Source of the DNA: DATEPR01 sp036503065
GTDB lineage: Bacteria; Actinomycetota; Actinomycetes; Mycobacteriales; Pseudonocardiaceae
Length of the DNA: 52,486 bases
Reading direction: 5' to 3'
Assembly (NCBI GenBank): GCA_036503065.1
Contig: DASXXM010000053.1
Coordinates: 1 to 52,486 of the forward strand
The notes under the pieces were generated by a model. The model was given only the letters and a program-made list of their open reading frames with translations, was not told the DNA's origin and made no database searches. Each line of letters begins with the position of its first letter. Position 1 is the first letter of the stretch. The position numbers and the translations under genes are program-made. Positions 17,730-25,171 of the stretch are shown one piece after another.

Positions 17730-18484
17730 GTCGTCCCGGCCCAGTCCGGCCAGCGCGGCCCCCGGTCCGGGACGGTGATCCCGCTGTCGTCGCACCGGAA
17801 CCGCCAACGGGCGCCGACCACCCGCCAACCGGTGGCGCGCAACCGGTCGAGCACCCGCCAGCCGTCCGGCTGGTCAGGACTGACCGCGACATTGCCGCGT
17901 ACGGTCCGTGGCCCCGCGGCGCCGACCATCTGGCCGAGCAGGGTCGACTGGCCGCCCCGGCCCGGCCCGCAGATGTCCAGCAGCTCGATCAAGTCCGCGC
18001 CGTGACACCACGGGTCCGATTCGGGTATCCATACCGCGAACTGGGCGTCGGGCCCGGACCCGACCTGACAGCGCCCCACCTCCGGGCGACTCAGGAACTC
18101 CCGGGTCCTGCGGAGCACGTCCTCGTGGGACAGCGCGAACTGGCGGGTACCGCAGTAGTCCAGCGCGTCGAGCAGGCTCTCGGTGAGGGCGGCCAGCAGT
18201 TCCGACTCGTTGACGGGAACGCCGGCCGGCGCCGCTGAACCGTCGATGACCCGGTCGACCAGGATGATCTCCGGCGCCGCAAGGTCACCGGTCCGCTCGC
18301 GGCCAGCCACCGGAGTGGTTACCAGTAGGTCCATCGGTCCGCTCGCGTAGTCGTCCGCCACCTGTGCGGCGAACGCCCACAGTTCCCGCCAGCTCAGCTG
18401 GTCGGCGACCGTGACCGTGAGATCCCACCGGCCGGTCGCGAGATCCTCCGCCTCGCAGACCGGCGACGACGTGACGGCGTTCAA
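17726..18484 (-). CDS. unknown protein, possibly GNAT-fold
   Basis: I do not recognise this 252-residue protein with certainty. The TTG start (18484) is supported by GGGGGGAG 6 bp upstream and lies just after a hairpin. Its C-terminal half, DLIELLDICGPGRGGQSTLL followed by RTVRGNVAVSPDQPDGW and RLRATGWRVVGARWRF, has the rhythm of GNAT strands 4-5 with an acyl-CoA loop, but the usual RxxGxG is degraded. The N-terminal half shows no motif. It is coupled to the following nucleotidyltransferase gene (GTGA) and lies directly downstream of the 19-residue peptide gene, so it may act on that peptide. Confidence 0.6.
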   Translation of the reverse strand: MNAVTSSPVCEAEDLATGRWDLTVTVADQLSWRELWAFAAQVADDYASGPMDLLVTTPVAGRERTGDLAAPEIILVDRVIDGSAAPAGVPVNESELLAALTESLLDALDYCGTRQFALSHEDVLRRTREFLSRPEVGRCQVGSGPDAQFAVWIPESDPWCHGADLIELLDICGPGRGGQSTLLGQMVGAAGPRTVRGNVAVSPDQPDGWRVLDRLRATGWRVVGARWRFRCDDSGITVPDRGPRWPDWAGTT

Positions 18485-18500
18485 TGTCGGCTCCCCCCGA

Positions 18501-18531
18501 GGGGTGGGCCGAGAACCTCCCGGCCCACCCC
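18501..18531 (-). terminator. perfect 11-bp hairpin after 19-residue peptide gene
   Basis: Arms 18501-18511 and 18521-18531 (ggggtgggccg / cggcccacccc) are perfectly complementary around a 9-nt loop. It starts 12 bp after the peptide stop and precedes the next ribosome binding site. There is no T-tract, so it may be a partial terminator or an mRNA stabiliser, lifting peptide output above that of downstream enzymes. Confidence 0.65.
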
Positions 18532-18543
18532 GACGCATGGTGC

Positions 18544-18603
18544 TTACTTCTTGTTCTTCTTCTTGGCGGTGCGAATGCTCACCGCGAAACTGGCCTTGGC
18601 CAT
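18544..18603 (-). CDS. 19-residue lysine-rich peptide, candidate precursor
   Basis: This tiny gene encodes MAKASFAVSIRTAKKKNKK. It has a strong GGGAGGTG 6 bp before ATG, begins 5 bp after the MFS stop, ends with TAA (unusual in this GC-rich DNA) and is followed by a perfect hairpin. The sequence AVSIRTA shares V-S-I-R-x-A with the 22-residue peptide at 21763-21831. The C-terminus is almost all Lys/Asn. It could be a RiPP-like precursor, a scaffold or Lys-rich substrate, or a regulatory peptide; no family is known to me. The gene structure (binding site, stop, hairpin, position) makes real translation likely, while the function is open. Confidence 0.65.
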   Translation of the reverse strand: MAKASFAVSIRTAKKKNKK

Positions 18604-18608
18604 GTGAC

Positions 18609-19898
18609 TCACCTCCCCCTCTCGGTCGCGGTCCGTCCCGGTGTGAGGCCGGGCGGCAGCAGGCGGCGGAGTGAGGTGAACACCGCCGCGGTCAGGATCT
18701 GTCCCAATCCGGCGACCAGCAGGGCGATCCGCGGCGACGTGCCCATCGCGAGCCATCCGCCGAGCAGAGCGCCGACCGGCATCGAGGACCGGTTGAGCAG
18801 TCGCATCGTCGCGTAGACGCGGCCGCGTAGGTCAGCGGGCACCAGCCGCTGCCGCAGCGCCGCGTTGGTCGCCACGTACAGCGTGGCGCCGAACGTGGCC
18901 ACCAGCTGCGACCCGACGAGTATCGCCACGGCCGCTACCGTGTGCGGCCTGGCCAGCACGAGCAGCACGTCCGCGACGCTGGCGACGAGCAGGCCGCCGC
19001 AGAACGTCCACGGCACGCCGACCCGGTCGGTGATCCGCTCCGCGACCATGCCGGCGAAGACCCCGCCGAGACAGCCGACGGCGATGGCCACGCCGTACAC
19101 GACGGCGGACAGGCCAAGCAGCCGCAGCACATAGAGCGCGGTGACGGTCAGCGATACCGCGGCGCACAGGTTGAACGCACCGCTGCCGAGCCCGAGCAGG
19201 CGCAGCACCGGCCGGCCCAGCACGGCCGTGAACCCTGCCGCGACCGAGGACAGATAGCCCCGGACGCCGCCGTCCCCGCTCGCCGCCGGCCGCGGATCGG
19301 TCACCCTGGTGGCCCGCACGGTGACCGCGGACACCAGAAAACTGACCGCGTCCGCGACCAGTGCGATCGGCGCGCCGAACAGTTGCACCAGCACGCCGGC
19401 ACCGGCGGGTCCGACGGTCTGCGCGGCCGAGCGGGCCGCCTCCAGCCGTCCGTTGGCGCGCATCAGGCCGGCCTCCGGCACGAGCAATGGCAGGAACGCG
19501 AAGCACGATGTGTCGAACAGCACCGACAGCAGACCGATCACGAACGCCAGCACGGCCAGCACCGGCAGTGTCAGCGCATGCAATCCGAACAGCGCGGGAA
19601 CAGCGAGCAGCAGGACTGCCCTGGCCAGATCGGTGGCGATCATCACCGGCCGCTTGGCGGACCGGTCGACGATCGGCCCGGCGAACAGCGGGCTCAGTGC
19701 GTGTGGCAGCAGGCCGGCCGCGGTGAGTAGACCCATCTGGGCGGCACCCGCGTTCAGCGTGAGCACGCCGACCAGCGGCAGCGCGAACGCGGTCACCTCG
19801 CTGCCGGCGAACGACACGGTCTGTCCACCCAGGAACACCAGCAGCGACCGGGATCGGGCGCCGGGCGCCGGGGCCAGCGGTTCGACGACGCTGCTCAC
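18609..19898 (-). CDS. MFS transporter (tetracycline/macrolide-efflux type)
   Basis: A 429-residue membrane protein with 12 predicted helices and the loop motif AGPIVDRSAKRP after helix 2, as in MFS proteins of the MefA/EntS-like branch. GTG 19898 overlaps the preceding stop (GTGA), with GGGG 6 bp upstream; an ATG at 19910 is the alternative. It is the second MFS gene and third exporter of the cluster. Next to the peptide gene, it may export a peptide-derived product or provide immunity. Confidence 0.85.
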   Translation of the reverse strand: MSSVVEPLAPAPGARSRSLLVFLGGQTVSFAGSEVTAFALPLVGVLTLNAGAAQMGLLTAAGLLPHALSPLFAGPIVDRSAKRPVMIATDLARAVLLLAVPALFGLHALTLPVLAVLAFVIGLLSVLFDTSCFAFLPLLVPEAGLMRANGRLEAARSAAQTVGPAGAGVLVQLFGAPIALVADAVSFLVSAVTVRATRVTDPRPAASGDGGVRGYLSSVAAGFTAVLGRPVLRLLGLGSGAFNLCAAVSLTVTALYVLRLLGLSAVVYGVAIAVGCLGGVFAGMVAERITDRVGVPWTFCGGLLVASVADVLLVLARPHTVAAVAILVGSQLVATFGATLYVATNAALRQRLVPADLRGRVYATMRLLNRSSMPVGALLGGWLAMGTSPRIALLVAGLGQILTAAVFTSLRRLLPPGLTPGRTATERGR

Positions 19899-20695
19899 GT
19901 CCGGCCCCATCCACCGTCCAGCAACGCCGAGGTGGCGGTGCCGGCGAGGTCCGACGCGACCCGCAGCCGCTGCCGCGCGGTACGGAGCAGGTCCGCCTGC
20001 TCGGCCGAGCGGTCCAGTTCCGCTTGGAGGTAGGTGTCGACGATCTCCGGTGCGGTCGCGGTCAGCCGGTGCAGCCGCCACTTCGCCTTGCCGTTGGTCG
20101 CGCCCCGCACCGCGCACAGCGCATCCGCCGCGGCACCGAGGGCGAGGCGGGAGTTCAGCAGCCCGGCACCAGCGTCCGCCGCCTTGACCGCACCGACCGC
20201 GTCCTCCGCGCTCTCGTTGTAGTCCTGGAGGAATCGTTGGGCCAACACCGCACCGACGTGCCCCCAGCCGAACAGCTCGCGCAGTTGGGCGAACCGGTCG
20301 GCCGCGACCAGCGGCTCGCCGACGCGGATGCGGTGCGCCAGTTCCAGCCCTGCCTTGTCCAGCCGCATGGTGGCCTGCCACTCCAGCGGGTCGCACGCGC
20401 CGATCCGCGCCGCGATGTCGGCCACCATGTCGACGGTCCAGATCTCGGTGTCCGTGCGGATGTCGCCTGCGAAGTCGATGTCGACGGCGAACGCGCCGAG
20501 GTCGGCCGAGAGGGCGGCGTCGCCGACCGGCTCGATCACGGTGTCGGACAGGACGAACACATCCAGGTCCGACGTCTCGTTGCCGAACCCCTCGACCAGT
20601 GATCCACTGATGAACGCGATGTCCACGTTGCGGTAGCGCGCGCAGACCTGCTTGCCGACGGCGTGCAGGTACATGGTGTCGGTGAGGTCGGTCAC
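19895..20695 (-). CDS. nucleotidyltransferase domain protein (GSx10DxD)
   Basis: A 266-residue protein with the minimal nucleotidyltransferase motif GSLVEGFGNETSDLDVFVL (31-49), where GS and the DLD pair bind nucleotide and metal. A third acidic residue could be in AVDIDFAGD. The rest is helical. The resemblance is to KNT/aminoglycoside-type transferases, which add AMP or another nucleotide to hydroxyl groups. GTG 20695 overlaps the CPBP stop (GTGA). It is unrelated in sequence to the nucleotidyltransferase at 16626-17729, so the operon carries two types, probably modifying the product or providing self-protection. Confidence 0.8.
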   Translation of the reverse strand: MTDLTDTMYLHAVGKQVCARYRNVDIAFISGSLVEGFGNETSDLDVFVLSDTVIEPVGDAALSADLGAFAVDIDFAGDIRTDTEIWTVDMVADIAARIGACDPLEWQATMRLDKAGLELAHRIRVGEPLVAADRFAQLRELFGWGHVGAVLAQRFLQDYNESAEDAVGAVKAADAGAGLLNSRLALGAAADALCAVRGATNGKAKWRLHRLTATAPEIVDTYLQAELDRSAEQADLLRTARQRLRVASDLAGTATSALLDGGWGRT

Positions 20696-21435
20696 GGGCG
20701 TACCTCCTGCGTGGTCATGGCCGGTCGAGAGGTCGGTCGCAGCACGGTGAGTACGACGTTCGGTGCGTTGTAGACGGTGTGTGCCAGGATCGCCGCCGGC
20801 AGCGAGCCGGTCACGTAGACGATGCCGCCGAGCGTGAGGCCGAGGAACGCCTGCCACAGCAGATCGTGCCTGTCCCAGTTGGACAGACCGTTCGGGTGGG
20901 CGACGTGTTCGCCGACGAACAGCGCCGCGGTCACCGGGATCGCGCCGACGCCGATGAGCGGCACCAGCACCGCCATGCCGAGTCCCCGGTACAGGTACTC
21001 CTGCGCGACACCCGACCCGAGATGGAACAGCAGATCGGCCGACCGGTCCACTCGGCTCTCGTAGGGCATCGACTCGATCAGATCGGCTCGGCAGGACGAC
21101 CGCAGTTCGTAACGCTCCGACCACAGCCCGATCGCGGCCACCGCGACACCGCAGACCACGCCGGGCAGGGACCAGCCCAGCGCCGGCAGACCGAGGAACA
21201 GCAACGGGACGAAGAACACGACCACCCGTGTGGTGATGCGGATCAACGGCCGTCCTGGCAAACCCATCGCCCACGGCAGCCGGGACCGACCCATCGCCAA
21301 CACCGCGACATAGGTCAGCGCGGCCAGTGCCGCCGCGTGGCGGCCGACCCCGAACTCGGCGGCGAGGCAACCCGCACACACCACCCCGGTGACCGCCTTG
21401 CGGACGCGGACGGACGCAGTCGCTGACCCGGTCAT
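20692..21435 (-). CDS. CPBP/Rce1-like intramembrane protein
   Basis: This 247-residue integral membrane protein has the three CPBP motifs: motif 1 GVAQEYLYRG, motif 2 FVGEH, motif 3 HTVYN. Normally motif 1 is EExxxR; here the first Glu, the catalytic one in Rce1, is Gln, so protease activity is doubtful or altered. CPBP proteins in peptide clusters act as leader peptidases or immunity proteins. The ATG overlaps the PqqD stop by one base (TGATG). Its place directly after the PqqD gene suggests work on the 22-residue peptide or its product. Confidence 0.8.
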   Translation of the reverse strand: MTGSATASVRVRKAVTGVVCAGCLAAEFGVGRHAAALAALTYVAVLAMGRSRLPWAMGLPGRPLIRITTRVVVFFVPLLFLGLPALGWSLPGVVCGVAVAAIGLWSERYELRSSCRADLIESMPYESRVDRSADLLFHLGSGVAQEYLYRGLGMAVLVPLIGVGAIPVTAALFVGEHVAHPNGLSNWDRHDLLWQAFLGLTLGGIVYVTGSLPAAILAHTVYNAPNVVLTVLRPTSRPAMTTQEVRP

Positions 21436-21689
21436 CAGACGAGCAACTGTGCCTTGCGGAGTTCGCTGACGAACGTCTCCACATCGGACCGCGCGGTCGC
21501 CATGTCGATGTCGTACTCCTGGGTGAGGTCGGCGGCGATCTGCTCGACATGTCGTCGGCCGTCACAGAGCCGCCAGATGACGGCGCCGATCTCGTCCAGT
21601 TCGAACGCATCCATCCCGCGCACCAACAACAGCTTGCCGTCACTGGAGTTCACGCGGACGTCGAAGGCTCGGTCGGGAATGTCGGCCAC
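21435..21689 (-). CDS. PqqD-family peptide recognition protein (RRE)
   Basis: An 84-residue protein with the PqqD/RRE pattern: two N-terminal beta strands (FDVRVNSSDGKLLLVRG), then FELDEIGAVIWRLCDGRRHVEQIAADLTQEYDID and a helical end. PqqD-type proteins bind the leader of a ribosomal peptide and present it to the modifying enzymes. GTG 21689 has GGGGAGG 4 bp upstream. It lies 73 bp after the 22-residue peptide gene, which bears a YxxPxL motif, the element bound by such domains in lasso-peptide systems. That pair is the best evidence for RiPP-like chemistry here. Confidence 0.88.
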   Translation of the reverse strand: MADIPDRAFDVRVNSSDGKLLLVRGMDAFELDEIGAVIWRLCDGRRHVEQIAADLTQEYDIDMATARSDVETFVSELRKAQLLV

Positions 21690-21715
21690 AGCACCTCCCC
21701 ATTGTCCGGCGCGAC

Positions 21716-21743
21716 GGCCGGGAGCGACGCGACGCTCCCGGCC
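21716..21743 (-). terminator. perfect 11-bp hairpin between 22-residue peptide and PqqD genes
   Basis: Arms 21716-21726 and 21733-21743 (ggccgggagcg / cgctcccggcc) pair perfectly around a 6-nt loop. There is no T-tract. The position between a short peptide gene and its processing genes is typical of RiPP operons, where it limits readthrough or stabilises the peptide mRNA. Confidence 0.65.
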
Positions 21744-21762
21744 GCGCGGTTGTGCCCTGAAA

Positions 21763-21831
21763 TCAGACCGCCAGGCTGGCACGACGGATGCTGACCTTCC
21801 GAAGCTTCGGGGCCTTGTAAGGCTTGCGCAT
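21763..21831 (-). CDS. 22-residue leader-like peptide with YxxPxL motif
   Basis: The gene encodes 22 residues: MRKPYKAPKL, then RK, then VSIRRASLAV. A very strong AGGGAGGAGG lies 9 bp before ATG and a perfect hairpin follows the TGA. YKAPKL matches the YxxPxL leader motif bound by PqqD-like domains in lasso-peptide maturation, and the next gene encodes a PqqD protein. Yet the peptide stops where a lasso leader would normally end, so there is no room for a 15-20-residue core. It may be a scaffold whose C-terminus, Lys or Ser side chains are modified, or a short-core precursor. VSIRRA corresponds to VSIRTA of the 19-mer. Confidence 0.72.
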   Translation of the reverse strand: MRKPYKAPKLRKVSIRRASLAV

Positions 21832-21892
21832 GGTTCGCCACCTCCTCCCTCTCGTCGGCGCCGGACCCGTTGCCCGGCCAAGTATCTGGTCG

Positions 21893-22840
21893 TCAGCCGA
21901 GTACGGCGGCCGCCTCGACGAGCAGCGGAGCCACCGCATCGACCAACCGATCCTGAAAGGAGGTGGGCAGCTGGTCCGGACGCCATGCGCGCACCCAGAA
22001 CGGATGACAGTCGTCCTCGGTCCAGTAGATGTTGTCCCGCAGATCCTGTTGCGATCGGCAGACCACCGATCGCACCGGGTACCAGCCCTGGTAGTCGGCG
22101 CCGTAGCGGGCCATCACGTCCGGCGGCGTCAGCCGGATCTTGTCGTGATCGTCCCGGCCGGCGTGCGGCAGGTCGAGTCCGACGGACCGGATGGTGCCGC
22201 AACCCACGTTGACCGGCAACGGAAAGCTGCGTACCTCCGGCACGCCGTCGCGCACCCGAAGGAAGGCACGGTCGTTGGAGAGGAACACGCTGCCGGTAGC
22301 CATGTGCCGGAACAGTTCGGTCGTCTTGCCGGCGCCGGAACTGCCGATCACCAGTGTGGCGAGGTCGGAGTCCAGCCAGGCCGCGCAGTGCGTCTGCACC
22401 GCGGGCACCCGCCGGATCTGGCACAACAACCAGTCCTCGATCACGTCGGACAGCAGGAGGGTGGGCAGTACGTCGGCGCAGGCCACGGTGACGTGCGGGC
22501 CGTGCACCGACACGAGCGCAGCGCCGTCCGCCGACTCCGCGACGTAGATATCGGTGCCGGTGCCCTCCGTGACCACGCCGATGTCCCGGTGCTGTTCGCC
22601 GGCCACGAACGGGGTGCCGTCCAGGAAGAACTTGCGCGCCGACGAGCCGCCGCGGTGCCGCGGCCGGGTGGGCACGTCGGAGACCCGTGCGGTGGTCCAC
22701 TGCCTGGTCAGCTCCAGGGTGGGGCCGGCAGGCGCGCCCTGTGCCACGCTACCGGCGAAGGTGTCGTACACCTCGGCGATCTCGTGCTCGGCGAAGCCGG
22801 TGAGCCGCAGGTGATGTCCCCACACGTCGAGATCGGTCAT
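21893..22840 (-). CDS. HPr-kinase-like P-loop protein
   Basis: A 315-residue protein with P-loop VIGSSGAGKTTELF (about 164-177) and a following LSNDRAFLR segment as in HprK-like kinases. In lasso clusters related kinases phosphorylate a serine near the precursor C-terminus, while in other operons HprK-like and PqqD proteins occur together without known chemistry. Start ATG overlaps the M20 peptidase stop (ATGA). Next to a peptide containing two serines, peptide phosphorylation is a reasonable but unproven role. Confidence 0.8.
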   Translation of the reverse strand: MTDLDVWGHHLRLTGFAEHEIAEVYDTFAGSVAQGAPAGPTLELTRQWTTARVSDVPTRPRHRGGSSARKFFLDGTPFVAGEQHRDIGVVTEGTGTDIYVAESADGAALVSVHGPHVTVACADVLPTLLLSDVIEDWLLCQIRRVPAVQTHCAAWLDSDLATLVIGSSGAGKTTELFRHMATGSVFLSNDRAFLRVRDGVPEVRSFPLPVNVGCGTIRSVGLDLPHAGRDDHDKIRLTPPDVMARYGADYQGWYPVRSVVCRSQQDLRDNIYWTEDDCHPFWVRAWRPDQLPTSFQDRLVDAVAPLLVEAAAVLG

Positions 22841-23829
22841 CGGACCTTTCCTTTCAGCGCGGCCAGAACCCGGCGCAGCGTGTCGCGATGCCGCTCGATC
22901 TGCGCGGGCCGGATGAACTCGTTCGGCTGGTGGTTGCGGTTGTCCGGGTCGGCGCCGGGCACCACGACCAGGTGTTCGACCGGTGGACCGTCCGCCCGGC
23001 CGAGTCGGTTGGCGGTCGGCGTGACACCGCCGCACACCAGTCCGGGCAGGCGCAGCGGCGCGCGGCCGACGACCGGGTACATGAGCTGCCGGGTGCTGTG
23101 CGGCCACCGGTCGAGGAACCTGTGTAGCGCGGGCAGGTCATCGGGCTGCATCCGCACGTCGATGCGAACCTCGGCCTGTTGCAGGGAAAGCGATCGCTCG
23201 GTGACCGGCGCGGACAGCCCCGTCACGGTCAGCCGGAGGTCGCTGGCACGCGCATCCGCGAGGAACAGTGCCAGCGTCGCGCCGACATCGCCGCCGCCAC
23301 GCGCCGGATGGGCAGGCTCCCGGCCGGTGTCCAACCGCACCACACCGTCGAACTGGCCGCTGTACCCGCTGAACACGTCGAACCCGGGCGCCACGGCACC
23401 GTCGCACACCACCATCGTCCTCGGCGCGTGGTCGGCCAGGAATGCCGCCGCGGCACCGGATCCGTCGTGCTCCTCGCTGGTGTCCACCAGCACGAAATGC
23501 TCGTCGGGCGGTGCCACGCCCAGCGCGTTGAGCAGCTGGAACTTCGAGTCGGACGTGCCCAGGCCGTACCAGTATCCGTCGCGCTCGGTCAGCGTGAACG
23601 GATCGGTCCGCCATTCCTCGCGCGGCCGGGCGGGCTTGGTGTCCACGTGGCCGTAGAGCCACACGTCGGCGGCCGGATCGCCGCGACCGAACAGCTCCGG
23701 CCCGATCCGGTGGCAGTCGTAGCCGGCCAGTTCGGCGGCGCAGGCGTCGAGTTGGCCGGCCGACATTGGGCTGACGGTGTCGATCGCCACCAGTCGCGCC
23801 AGTTCGGTGAAGGTACCGGCGGGCTTCAT
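22837..23829 (-). CDS. M20-family metallopeptidase
   Basis: A 330-residue M20/M25/M40-type peptidase with metal site residues in LYGHVDTKP, GLGTSDSKF and the catalytic Glu pair in DTSEEHDGSG, and the late NHQPNEFI histidine motif. The dinuclear zinc site looks complete. Such enzymes remove residues from short peptides or hydrolyse N-acyl amino acids. ATGA overlaps link it to both neighbours. It may trim the short peptide or deacylate an N-acylated intermediate, the latter being plausible given GNAT genes in the cluster. Confidence 0.83.
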   Translation of the reverse strand: MKPAGTFTELARLVAIDTVSPMSAGQLDACAAELAGYDCHRIGPELFGRGDPAADVWLYGHVDTKPARPREEWRTDPFTLTERDGYWYGLGTSDSKFQLLNALGVAPPDEHFVLVDTSEEHDGSGAAAAFLADHAPRTMVVCDGAVAPGFDVFSGYSGQFDGVVRLDTGREPAHPARGGGDVGATLALFLADARASDLRLTVTGLSAPVTERSLSLQQAEVRIDVRMQPDDLPALHRFLDRWPHSTRQLMYPVVGRAPLRLPGLVCGGVTPTANRLGRADGPPVEHLVVVPGADPDNRNHQPNEFIRPAQIERHRDTLRRVLAALKGKVR

Positions 23830-24614
23830 GACATCGCCCCGAGTGCGGGCAGCAGGCCGATCTCGGGTACGGCGACGATCACGGGCCGCGCGGCCACTCC
23901 TTCGCGATAGGCATTGTTGCGCGACTGGAAACAAAGCCACCAGCCGCCGGACCCGGCATCGAGGTCGACACCGGCGAAGGCCAGTTCCGGCATGCCGTAC
24001 AGCGGTTCGGCGTCGTGTTCACCGACCAGCAGGTCGACATAGTGGTCCGGGTCGGCGCGCAGCGCCGTCTCCAGCACGTCCGCCGGCCGGCCGAGATACC
24101 GGATGCGCCGCCGGGCCGGGTCGGCGACCACCCTCGGCGCCACCGCGGCGGTGGCGAGTTCGATGTCCGCGTCCGTGTAGACGACCGCGCTGCCATGGGT
24201 GCCGCCGGCCGACACGTCCTTGCGATAGCCCAGTTTCACCGCGACCGGCCGCAGGCCGAGATCCCGCTTGAGCTGCTGGCTCACGCCGTCGCTGCACGTG
24301 CAGCTGACATAGCTGGGCAGGCCGGTGCGCCGCGCCCACCGGTAGCGTGCACGTTCCAACGCGCCGCCAACCCCGTGGCCGCGGTTGTCCCGATGGACCA
24401 ACAGGTTCGCCATCCACACCACGCCGCTCCGGATGGTCGCCGACGCGTAGCCGATGACCTCGTCGCCGGCCACCGCGACAACCCGCAGCCGGCATGGGTC
24501 GCCGATGTCGTCCAAGTAGTGGTAACGGTGGTAGGCGGTGGCGAACAACTCCCGGACCCGCGCCAGGAGCGTGGACGGCAGCGGCACGTCGGGCGGGAAC
24601 ACGGTCAACTCCAT
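23826..24614 (-). CDS. GNAT N-acetyltransferase
   Basis: A 262-residue protein whose N-terminal 150 residues form a GNAT: VVAVAGDEVIGYASATIR, then VWMANLLVHRDNRGHGVGGALERAR with the RGHGVG acyl-CoA loop. The C-terminal 100 residues match no family I know. It overlaps the HAD-like gene by 10 bp and the M20 gene by ATGA. A GNAT next to a deacylating-type M20 enzyme suggests an acetyl protection/deprotection pair during biosynthesis or resistance; this is inference. Confidence 0.8.
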   Translation of the reverse strand: MELTVFPPDVPLPSTLLARVRELFATAYHRYHYLDDIGDPCRLRVVAVAGDEVIGYASATIRSGVVWMANLLVHRDNRGHGVGGALERARYRWARRTGLPSYVSCTCSDGVSQQLKRDLGLRPVAVKLGYRKDVSAGGTHGSAVVYTDADIELATAAVAPRVVADPARRRIRYLGRPADVLETALRADPDHYVDLLVGEHDAEPLYGMPELAFAGVDLDAGSGGWWLCFQSRNNAYREGVAARPVIVAVPEIGLLPALGAMS

Positions 24615-25171
24615 TCCCGGACCACCTCCGCCAGCCGATCCGTACCGGCGAACGGAACCGCGGTGATACCCAGTTCGCGAGCCGCGACCAGGTTGCGTTC
24701 CCGGTCGTCCACGAACAGCACCTCGTCCGGCCGTGCGTCAACGGCGTCCAGCAGGCTGAGATAGGCGGCCCGAGCCGGTTTGCGGTGCCCGATCTCCGCA
24801 CTGATCACCCAGGTGTCGATCCACCGCTCGAGACCGAATCGCCTGCGCAGCAGGACAGACCACTCGGCGACGTCGTTGCTCAGGCATGAGAGTCGGACCT
24901 GGCCGGCCGAATCGGCCAGCAGTTCGGCCATCCCCGGCGTCAACTCGTGGCGGGCGCAGTACTCCTCGTCGTCGCCGGCCACGCCGAGCCGCTGCCACAG
25001 TGCGGCGGCGGGGAATTCGCCGAGGCTGCACCGGGTGTACTCGGCCTCGATCCGGTCGACCGGAAACCGGCAACCACGCTCGCGCAGGTACGGCACGAGC
25101 AGGTCGGCGACGTCGTCGGCGTCCCGGTACAGCACGCCCATCGCGTCGAGCGCGAGCACCTTGTCCGTCAT
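24605..25171 (-). CDS. HAD-superfamily hydrolase-like protein
   Basis: A 188-residue HAD protein with motif I ALDAMGVLY, motif II CLSND, a Lys in HRKPAR and motif IV VLFVDDRERN. In motif I the usual acid/base Asp two positions after the nucleophile is Met, so it resembles the non-phosphatase or dehalogenase-like branch. The nucleophile D is kept. The start overlaps the radical SAM stop (ATGA). Its substrate is unknown; phosphate removal should not be assumed. Confidence 0.75.
   Translation of the reverse strand: MTDKVLALDAMGVLYRDADDVADLLVPYLRERGCRFPVDRIEAEYTRCSLGEFPAAALWQRLGVAGDDEEYCARHELTPGMAELLADSAGQVRLSCLSNDVAEWSVLLRRRFGLERWIDTWVISAEIGHRKPARAAYLSLLDAVDARPDEVLFVDDRERNLVAARELGITAVPFAGTDRLAEVVREWS

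Noticed and set aside
21763..21831. RRASL in the 22-mer resembles a eukaryotic protein kinase A site
   Set aside because: The match is to a eukaryotic kinase consensus and has no meaning in an actinomycete; only the presence of serine near an HprK-like kinase gene is worth noting.
21435..22840. Complete lasso-peptide cluster
   Set aside because: No asparagine-synthetase-like cyclase or B2 transglutaminase-like protease is present and the peptide has no core of usual length.
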